Origin: Rhizobium ruizarguesonis
GTDB taxonomy: Bacteria > Pseudomonadota > Alphaproteobacteria > Rhizobiales > Rhizobiaceae
Assembly: GCF_012349115.1 (NCBI RefSeq)
Contig: NZ_PQIG01000105.1
Span: forward strand, 1 to 46,833
Direction of reading: 5' to 3'
DNA: 46,833 nucleotides
The notes beneath the pieces were generated by a model, which was given only the letters and a program-made list of their open reading frames with translations, was not told the origin of the DNA and did no database searches. A program made the translations under genes and the position numbers. This document shows, one piece after another, positions 17,686-24,469 of this stretch. The first letter of the stretch is position 1. Every line of letters begins with the position of its first letter.

Positions 17686-18408
17686 ATGACCATCACGACG
17701 TTTTCGCCCGAGCTTCTCTTTTATTCGAAGAGGCACAATCCAACCCCGCCCGCCCATCTCGGCAGCCGCTATGGCAAGGTCGGCGGCTTTCTGCCGGAAG
17801 CCGGCAACACGATCGTTTGCCATCTCGAAAAGGGCTCGCAGACGCAGGCAGTACTGATTGAGGCGCGTGAGAAATATCTGGCGATGACCGAGGCCCCGCA
17901 GTTCCTCTTCACGCCGATATCAAGCATTCACATGACGCTTTTCGAAGGTGTCATCGAGACCAGGCGCCGGCAGGATTGCTGGCCGGGCGATCTCCCGCTC
18001 GATACGCCGATCGACGACATGACCGCGCTGATGGCGGCCAGGCTGGAAGGTTTCTCGATGTTCGACCCCTTCAAGGTCGCCATCGCCGAAGCGCGTCCGT
18101 CAGGCCTGCTCGTCGACGGGGCCACGGCGAACGACCGCAAGGTTATGCGCGCCTGGCGCAGCGCACTGGCCGATCTTCTCGGCTATCGCCAGCCGAACCA
18201 TGAGGACTATAAGTTCCACATAACCTTCGCCTATGCGATCGAACGGCTGGAGGACGAAGCCTTGCCGCGCTGGCAGGCGATGCTCGATGACGTGGCCGAC
18301 GATATCCGCCGCAAGGCCGCTGTTTTCGAGCTGACACCGCCGGCATTCTGCATGTTCGAGGATATGAACCATTTCCACGAATTGCTGATCTTCGATTTCG
18401 AAGCCTGA
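17686..18408 (+). CDS. DUF1868 protein with 2H-phosphoesterase-like motifs
   Basis: A 240-residue cytosolic protein with no signal or membrane segment, which I recognise as DUF1868 type. Two H-x-T-x motifs, HMTLF (about residue 84) and HITFAY (about residue 180), are spaced like the paired histidines of 2H phosphoesterases and RNA ligase/cyclic phosphodiesterase folds. That suggests a hydrolase of cyclic or 2',5'-linked phosphates, though this is inference. KVGGFLPEAGNTIVCHL forms the N-terminal strand region. The start is ATG 17686; the frame is open to 17563, but those codons are RIME sequence. The GST gene follows after 13 nt, so both are probably co-transcribed. Confidence 0.75.
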   Translation: MTITTFSPELLFYSKRHNPTPPAHLGSRYGKVGGFLPEAGNTIVCHLEKGSQTQAVLIEAREKYLAMTEAPQFLFTPISSIHMTLFEGVIETRRRQDCWPGDLPLDTPIDDMTALMAARLEGFSMFDPFKVAIAEARPSGLLVDGATANDRKVMRAWRSALADLLGYRQPNHEDYKFHITFAYAIERLEDEALPRWQAMLDDVADDIRRKAAVFELTPPAFCMFEDMNHFHELLIFDFEA

Positions 18409-18421
18409 ACGGGAGAGCCTC

Positions 18422-19069
18422 ATGGACAAACCGACGCTTTACATCGCTAACAAGAACTATTCCTCCTGGTCGTTCCGGCCGTGGATGGCGCTGACGGCTG
18501 CCGGAATCGATTTCGAGGAAGTCTTGATCCCCTTCGACGATGCGGGTGGCAATCCCAATATCAAGGCGGTATCGCCGACCGGGCGGGTGCCGCTTCTCAA
18601 GCACGGCGCATTGAAGATCTGGGAATCGCTGGCGATCATCGAATATGTCGTCGAACTTTATCCGGACGCCGGCCTTCTGCCGAGGGATCGGGCCGAGCGG
18701 GCGCTCGCCCGCTCGGTTTCGATGGAAATGCTCTCGAGCTTTCGGGCGCTGCGCAGCGCCTGCCCGATGAATATCCGCCGGCCGAAGGGCAAGATCGCGT
18801 TGCCGGATGGTGTCGACGCCGATATCAGCCGCATCGAGACGATCTGGCGCGACCTCCTGCAGCAATCCGGCGGACCGTTTCTCTTTGGCGCGTTCAGCGG
18901 GGCGGATGCGATGTTTGCGCCTGTCGTCAACCGGTTCGACATCTATGATCTCGTCAGCCGAAACGACATCCTGGCCTATATGGAGACCATGAAGGCGCAT
19001 CCGGCCTGGCGGAAATGGGAAGAGGCGGCCCGCGCCGAGCCTTGGATCGTACCGGAGGACGAAGTCTGA
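18422..19069 (+). CDS. Glutathione S-transferase family protein
   Basis: A 215-residue protein with an N-terminal thioredoxin-like GST domain (LYIANKNYSSWSFRPWMAL, then VSPTGRVPLLKHG with the cis-proline and ESLAIIEYVVELYP, the glutathione-binding Glu-Ser pair) and an all-helical C-terminal domain. The SSWS serine is the likely catalytic residue, as in zeta and related bacterial GSTs. The substrate is unknown. GGGAGAG precedes the ATG by about 5 nt. The 13-nt gap to the 2H-motif protein suggests one operon. Confidence 0.9.
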   Translation: MDKPTLYIANKNYSSWSFRPWMALTAAGIDFEEVLIPFDDAGGNPNIKAVSPTGRVPLLKHGALKIWESLAIIEYVVELYPDAGLLPRDRAERALARSVSMEMLSSFRALRSACPMNIRRPKGKIALPDGVDADISRIETIWRDLLQQSGGPFLFGAFSGADAMFAPVVNRFDIYDLVSRNDILAYMETMKAHPAWRKWEEAARAEPWIVPEDEV

Positions 19070-19224
19070 GCCTGGAATCATCGGCTTCGCAAAAAATACG
19101 CATGGGGACTGGTCAAGGCCACCCCTTGCATGTATAAGCGCGCCAAATTCCGAAATCGCGACATGTCCGTTTCGGCCGCCAGTGTGGCCGTGGGAATGTT
19201 TTGCCCGCAAGTGGAGTAAGAGAA

Positions 19225-19410
19225 ATGGCTGTACCGAAGAGAAAAACAAGCCCGTCCAAGCGCGGTATGCGCCGTTCGGCAGACGCCCTGAAGGCTCCGA
19301 CCTACGTCGAAGACAAGAACTCCGGCGAACTGCGTCGCCCGCATCATATCGACCTGAAGACCGGTATGTATCGCGGCCGCCAGGTTCTGACGCCGAAGGA
19401 AAGCGCATAA
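19225..19410 (+). CDS. rpmF: 50S ribosomal protein L32
   Basis: Small basic ribosomal protein of 61 residues beginning [18 protein letters not shown], the standard L32 N-terminus, and ending LTPKESA in the short alphaproteobacterial form without zinc cysteines. A GGAG ribosome site lies about 9 nt upstream of the ATG. The 155-bp leader after the GST gene and the strong terminator at 19443 suggest its own transcript. Confidence 0.97.
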
Positions 19411-19442
19411 TTTCCCGATCCGGCTTGTCCGATCAAAGTTTT

Positions 19443-19467
19443 AAGGCCGGCGTCACGCCGGCCTTTT
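19443..19467 (+). terminator. rpmF terminator
   Basis: A perfect 10-bp GC-rich stem (AAGGCCGGCG / CGCCGGCCTT, loop TCA) ends in TTTT and lies 32 nt after the rpmF stop. Confidence 0.9.
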
Positions 19468-19555
19468 GCATTTCGACGATATAATATTTGCAATGACTTG
19501 CAGTCAGGCAACGGTTTGCGGCAGTATTCTTCCATGATGCGCTGGGAGATTGCAG

Positions 19556-19963
19556 ATGATAGCCGCCATGCCCCTAATGATTATCCCGTTTATTCTTTAC
19601 AATCTTGCGATGCTGGGCCTGATGGGCGATGGCGGCATTCCGGCACTGCAACATGATATCATCGTACTGTCGATGATCTCGGGCGCCATCTGGAGCATGG
19701 CGCTCGGCGATCTTTTCATCGTCATCGCACTTGTCGTGCTGTTTTTCGAAATCCTCAAAGCGACCAGAACCGGTCCCGGCAATCTCGTCAACCACATGCT
19801 GTCGATGCTGGTGTTCATCGCCTTCCTGGTTGAGTTTTTGCTCGTCCGGGATGCTGCGACGCAGGTGTTCTTCATTTTGATGACGATCGCTCTGATCGAT
19901 GTCATCGGCGGTTTTGCCGTGTCGATCCGGAGCGCCGGGCGGGATGTCTCGATCGGATTATAG
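19556..19963 (+). CDS. Hypothetical four-span membrane protein
   Basis: A 135-residue protein that is almost entirely membrane: four hydrophobic spans at about residues 5-25, 40-60, 75-98 and 100-120, with short polar ends. I do not recognise a family with a known function. GGGAGA lies 6 nt upstream of the ATG at 19556, which supports the start over the TTG two codons earlier. The last 6 nt overlap the 3' end of convergent phaR, so the genes share a stop region without an intervening terminator. Codon use resembles its neighbours. Confidence 0.75.
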   Translation: MIAAMPLMIIPFILYNLAMLGLMGDGGIPALQHDIIVLSMISGAIWSMALGDLFIVIALVVLFFEILKATRTGPGNLVNHMLSMLVFIAFLVEFLLVRDAATQVFFILMTIALIDVIGGFAVSIRSAGRDVSIGL

Positions 19964-20530
19964 GTTGTCGAGCTTGTTCTGAAGAGCGCGGAGCTGTTCC
20001 TTCAGCTCGTCGATATCCTTGGCCTCGGCCTTGCGGCTTTCCTTGGCAGGCGGCGTCATGAAGGGCGAGAACATCTGCATCGCCTGCTGAAACAGCTCTG
20101 TGTTGCGGCGAACATGGTCCTCGACCATCTGCATCGGTAATTGCAGGTTCTTGCCGAGCGGCGTTTCGCCGAAAGCCCGGGTCACCTGCTCGCGCATCTG
20201 GGCCTGCTGTTCGGTGAAGGAGCGCATCGAATGTTCGAGAAAGCTCGGCACGACCATCTGCATCTGGTCGCCGTAATAGGTGATGAGCTGGCGCAGGAAG
20301 GAGATCGGGAGCAACGTGTTGCCGGTCTTCGATTCCTGTTCGAAGATGATCTGGGTCAGCACCGAATGGGTGATGTCATCTCCGCTTTTTGCATCTTGTA
20401 CGGTAAATTCTTCGCCCTTCTTCACCATCTCCGCCAGGTCTTCCAGCGTCACGTAGGTGCTGGTGCCCGTGTTGTATAGGCGGCGATTGGCGTATTTCTT
20501 GATAACGATCTGACCCTCATGCTTCGCCAT
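19958..20530 (-). CDS. phaR: Polyhydroxyalkanoate synthesis regulator PhaR (AniA)
   Basis: A 190-residue PHB/PHA accumulation regulator. The N-terminal DNA-binding domain is highly conserved (IVIKKYANRRLYNTGTSTYVTLEDLAEMVKKGEEF), followed by an accumulation-regulator domain (LPISFLRQLITYYGDQMQMVVPSFLEHSM) and a charged coiled-coil end (IDELKEQLRALQNKLDNL). PhaR-type proteins bind nascent PHA granules and release repression of phasin and synthesis genes. In R. etli the homologue aniA controls carbon flow into PHB. It is divergent from phaA and phaB, the arrangement known in rhizobia. A ribosome site (AGGAGAC) precedes the ATG. Confidence 0.93.
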   Translation of the reverse strand: MAKHEGQIVIKKYANRRLYNTGTSTYVTLEDLAEMVKKGEEFTVQDAKSGDDITHSVLTQIIFEQESKTGNTLLPISFLRQLITYYGDQMQMVVPSFLEHSMRSFTEQQAQMREQVTRAFGETPLGKNLQLPMQMVEDHVRRNTELFQQAMQMFSPFMTPPAKESRKAEAKDIDELKEQLRALQNKLDNL

Positions 20531-20715
20531 ATCAGTCTCCTGAACCCCCGTCTGATTTATGGATATTCCTCCACTTGAGACTGTAAACGCAAAAGAAGGC
20601 CGGTGACAATCTCTTTGTGCGATGCGGCAAACCTTTCACAGAGCAGATGAATCGGGCTTTCGCGGAAGGCTGCCGGTCTTCGCGTTTGACTTGTGCTCCA
20701 AGCTTTGCCAGTTTC

Positions 20716-20729
20716 CACTTATGTAAGTG
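20716..20729. promoter_or_regulatory. Palindrome in the phaA leader
   Basis: CACTTA-TG-TAAGTG is a perfect 6-bp inverted repeat located 23 nt before the phaA ATG. It could be an operator or a small leader hairpin. No experimental link to PhaR is known to me. Confidence 0.35.
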
Positions 20730-20752
20730 AGACGAAAACGAGGAGCGTCCCC

Positions 20753-21934
<1,182 letters not shown>

Positions 21935-21964
21935 ATAGCATACGATCCATAATTGATTGAAAAT

Positions 21965-21980
21965 CCCGCCATATGGCGGG
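21965..21980 (+). other. Perfect palindrome between phaA and phaB
   Basis: CCCGCCATATGGCGGG forms a short GC-rich hairpin with an ATAT loop, 30 nt after the phaA stop and 26 nt before the phaB start. No T-run follows, so it looks like an RNA-processing or stability hairpin rather than a terminator. Confidence 0.6.
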
Positions 21981-22005
21981 GCGAAAAACAAAAGGGGAGC
22001 GGAAC

Positions 22006-22731
22006 ATGAGCAGAGTGGCTTTGGTCACTGGGGGCACACGGGGCATCGGCGCGGCAATATCCATGGCACTGAAAAATGCCGGATACAGGGTCGCGGCCAG
22101 CTATGCGGGCAACGACGAGAAGGCCAATGCCTTCCACGACGTTACCGGCGTTCCGGTATTCAAATGGGATGTTTCGGATTACCTCGCCTGCGGCGAGGGA
22201 ATTGCCAGGGTCGAAAGCGAGATCGGGCCGGTCGAAATCCTCGTCAACAATGCCGGCATCACCCGCGACGCGATGTTCCACAAGATGACGCAGCAGCAGT
22301 GGCACGAGGTGATCAATACCAACCTCACCGGCCTGTTCAACATGACGCATCAGGTCTGGACCGGCATGCGTGACCGCAGCTTCGGCCGTATCGTCAATAT
22401 CTCATCGATCAACGGGCAGAAGGGCCAGATGGGCCAGGTGAACTATTCGGCGGCCAAGGCAGGCGATCTCGGCTTCACCAAGGCGCTGGCTCAGGAAGGC
22501 GCGAACAAGAACATCACCGTCAACGCCATTTGCCCCGGTTACATCGGAACGGAAATGGTGCTTGCCGTGCCGGAGAAGGTGCTGAACGAACGCATCATTC
22601 CGCAGATCCCCGTCGGTCGTCTCGGCGAACCGGAAGAGATCGCGCGCTGCGTTACCTTCCTCGTCTCCGACGATGCCGGCTTCATCACCGGTTCGACGCT
22701 GACGGCCAATGGCGGACAGTTCTTCGCCTAG
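22006..22731 (+). CDS. phaB: Acetoacetyl-CoA reductase
   Basis: Short-chain dehydrogenase of 241 residues that reduces acetoacetyl-CoA to (R)-3-hydroxybutyryl-CoA with NADPH. The nucleotide motif is TGGTRGIG near the N-terminus. NNAG is in the fourth strand, and the catalytic Ser-Tyr-Lys appears in IVNISSINGQKGQMGQVNYSAAKAG. The QKGQ stretch and CPGYIGTEM are typical of PhaB. AAGGGGAG lies about 6 nt upstream of the ATG. PHB synthase (phaC) is not in the window. Confidence 0.96.
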   Translation: MSRVALVTGGTRGIGAAISMALKNAGYRVAASYAGNDEKANAFHDVTGVPVFKWDVSDYLACGEGIARVESEIGPVEILVNNAGITRDAMFHKMTQQQWHEVINTNLTGLFNMTHQVWTGMRDRSFGRIVNISSINGQKGQMGQVNYSAAKAGDLGFTKALAQEGANKNITVNAICPGYIGTEMVLAVPEKVLNERIIPQIPVGRLGEPEEIARCVTFLVSDDAGFITGSTLTANGGQFFA

Positions 22732-22771
22732 ACATTGCTTCTTCGAGTGAACAGTACGGATTAGATTCAAG

Positions 22772-22808
22772 GCAATGGCGCGTCCGGCAGGACGCGCCAT
22801 TGCTGTTT
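22772..22808 (+). terminator. phaAB terminator
   Basis: A perfect 14-bp stem (22772-22785 with 22790-22803, loop GGCA) is followed by TGTTTAT. It lies 40 nt after the phaB stop. Confidence 0.85.
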
Positions 22809-22874
22809 ATCGACGTCTCCCGGTGATGCCGGCGGCGATCTTGTGGCCGAAGTGGTGGTGCGTTTTCGGGAAGA

Positions 22875-23033
22875 TCAAGAGCGGCGGTCGGTGTTCGGAT
22901 GTCGATGTGTCCGAACTCTGGCCGGCACTTTGCGCAGCGAACGGTCTTCGCTGCTGAGGGCTGATATCGCGGTCGTCAGGAAAGCCGACGCGATGAGAAC
23001 GACGATGAGAGAGTTCAAGAAAATCTGGGTCAC
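22875..23033 (-). CDS. Small hypothetical exported or membrane protein (52 residues)
   Basis: A 52-residue reading frame with a GTG start and a strong ribosome site (AAAGGAA, 8 nt spacing). It begins MTQIFLNSLIVVLIASAF, a hydrophobic segment of about 20 residues ending in TAISA, which looks like a signal peptide or a single membrane anchor. The remaining tail is very basic (RSLRKVPARVRTHRH). I do not recognise a family. Overlapping longer frames on both strands lack such a leader. It lies after the terminator of the small operon to its right, so it would need its own promoter. Confidence rests on the ribosome site and hydrophobic pattern only. Confidence 0.45.
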   Translation of the reverse strand: MTQIFLNSLIVVLIASAFLTTAISALSSEDRSLRKVPARVRTHRHPNTDRRS

Positions 23034-23169
23034 TGGGGGCGTTCCTTTCAACTGCGCTCGGCGGCTGTGCCTGCCGCTGCACTCGTGAAAGAAATATGTG
23101 CCTGCCCGTTGGGCGGTGGTAGATTTGACTTTCGCAACCGATTGTCAACGTCACGTTGACGAATGGGCC

Positions 23170-23199
23170 AGCAAAGAAAACGGGCGCCGAAGCGCCCGT
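23170..23199 (-). terminator. Terminator of the glycine-zipper lipoprotein operon
   Basis: On the minus strand a perfect 9-bp stem, AACGGGCGC / GCGCCCGTT, is closed by a TTCG tetraloop and followed by TTCTTT. It lies 26 nt after the lipoprotein stop. Confidence 0.88.
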
Positions 23200-23224
23200 T
23201 GGGAGTCCGAGATGCTTTTGCCGA

Positions 23225-23479
23225 TCAGCAGCGGGCCTCGTAGCGGCGGCCGTAGCGGTCGCGATAGACGCAGTAGCCGCGGCGTTCGACCGAGTGACCG
23301 ATCAGAGCGCCGGTCAGGCCACCGGCAACAGCGCCGACGGCTGCGCCGCCCCAGCTGTTGGTGACGACACCGCCGATGACCGCCCCGGTGCCGGCGCCGA
23401 TCGCCGTGCCTTGTTCGGTCGCTGTGCAAGATGCGAGTGCGCCGACGAGCGCACCAATAAGAACAATCTTCTTCATCAT
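23225..23479 (-). CDS. Glycine-zipper outer-membrane-type lipoprotein
   Basis: An 84-residue protein with a lipoprotein signal: MKKIVLIGALVGALASC with lipobox LASC, so the mature N-terminus is lipidated Cys. It is followed by a glycine-zipper segment (GTAIGAGTGAVIGGVV...GGAAVGAVAGGLTGALIG), as in SlyB/OsmB-like lipoproteins. The tail is tyrosine- and arginine-rich (YRDRYGRRYEARC). It is probably anchored in the outer membrane; function unknown, often linked to envelope stress. GGGGAG lies about 7 nt upstream of the ATG. It follows the DUF3309 gene by 27 nt and is probably co-transcribed from the EcfG-type promoter at 23705-23729. Confidence 0.85.
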   Translation of the reverse strand: MMKKIVLIGALVGALASCTATEQGTAIGAGTGAVIGGVVTNSWGGAAVGAVAGGLTGALIGHSVERRGYCVYRDRYGRRYEARC

Positions 23480-23506
23480 GTCGTAACTCCCCAGGTTAGT
23501 TGGCCT

Positions 23507-23662
23507 TTAGACGCGGCCCATCAGTACAAGGATAATGATAATCACGAGAACTAGCCCCAAACCGCCAGAAGGTCCATAGCCCCAGCCACGGCTATAACCC
23601 CAATTCGGCAAGGCTCCGATCAAGAGCAGAATGAGGATAACAAGTAGTATTGTGCCAAGCAT
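23507..23662 (-). CDS. DUF3309 small membrane protein
   Basis: A 51-residue protein, MLGTILLVILILLLIGALPNW at the start and IIIILVLMGRV at the end, with a central Gly/Tyr/Trp loop (WGYSRGWGYGPSGG). Two membrane spans bracket this loop. This is the DUF3309 pattern, very common in rhizobia and often induced by general stress. AAGGAA lies 7 nt upstream of the ATG. A GGAAC-N16-TGTT promoter ends 42 nt upstream of the start codon. It is the first gene of a two-gene operon with the glycine-zipper lipoprotein. Confidence 0.88.
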   Translation of the reverse strand: MLGTILLVILILLLIGALPNWGYSRGWGYGPSGGLGLVLVIIIILVLMGRV

Positions 23663-23704
23663 GGTGTGTTTCCTTCATTTCATCGGCAATTTGGATGGAC
23701 GAGA

Positions 23705-23729
23705 AACACGCATTGGCGATTTTTGTTCC
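23705..23729 (-). promoter_or_regulatory. EcfG/RpoE2-type promoter for the DUF3309 operon
   Basis: Minus strand: GGAAC (23729-23725), 16 nt, then TGTT (23708-23705). This fits the alphaproteobacterial general-stress consensus GGAAC-N16/17-CGTT, or GGAAC-N18-TT in S. meliloti, with one mismatch. The predicted start is about 30 nt before the DUF3309 ATG. Confidence 0.65.
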
Positions 23730-23758
23730 CGGTTGAGCTCCGAATTGTGAGGAGCCCT

Positions 23759-24338
23759 GATTCAGGGTTTAATTTCCGTCATTTCGGAAAATTTCCGCTA
23801 TGGTTAAAAAGACATGTAAATACAATATGTTGCGGTGAACAAAGAGGGAAAATCGAGATGTCGCCGATTCGTCAGCGATTCGTTCCGTGTTTGATCGGAG
23901 CCCCAATATGGGCCGCATTGACTTAACGCCGTCTGAATCCAGCTCTCGAAAGATTAATGCCGATGCGACGAGGCAGGGTAAAGGGATCTGCCATCGATCC
24001 GCATCTAGCACCCGGACCTGAAGCCGCTACCAGATGTGGCCGTGAACGAAAGGTGAAAATGGTGGAGTCAGCGATTCGTCTCCGATTCGTTCCGGCTTTG
24101 GTCGAGAGGTTAATTTCGGGCGGATTTTCGCCCGTTCAACATGGGGGCGGGAATCGTCACCCGCGACCTCGAAAATGCAAACGGGAGAGAGTCTCGCGAT
24201 TCAGCATCTAGTGGGAAAAAGTGATTCAAAATCAATACTTAGCCGTGAACAAAAGCTGAATCAGCGGGAGTCAGCGATTCGTCGCTGATTCGTTCTCACG
24301 CTGTTCCGAATCGGAAATTCGGGCATTCCGCACGACTC
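23759..24338. repeat. Degenerate 205-bp tandem repeat rich in GANTC sites
   Basis: A gene-free stretch with three diverged units. Each contains CGTGAAC(A/G)AAA followed by GATTCGTCnnnGATTCGTTC; the cores start near 23832, 24039 and 24242, about 205 bp apart. A GCATCTAG landmark also recurs 203 bp apart (24001, 24204). I count 17 GANTC sites in 580 bp, where about 2-3 are expected by chance. The third unit contains a perfect hairpin TCAGCGA-TTCG-TCGCTGA (24271-24288). No convincing gene lies here. Confidence 0.75.
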
Positions 24339-24469
24339 GCAAAGGTCGTAATCCCCGAGGCATTTTGAAATCTGCCCTTGCGTTTGCGGCGGCAGCTGTC
24401 CATGTGTTCTCTGCTTCCATCCAGGAAGCAAGATTTTCCTGAGGCCACCCGCCTCATTTGCATGGACTC

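Noticed and set aside
22843..23154. Alternative small frames of 81 (plus) and 115 (minus) codons over the 52-residue gene
   Set aside because: They lack ribosome sites and hydrophobic or conserved patterns; the GTG-started 52-codon frame is better supported.
23957..24211. 84-codon plus-strand frame inside the GANTC repeat
   Set aside because: No ribosome site; it runs across one repeat unit boundary and has no recognisable protein pattern.
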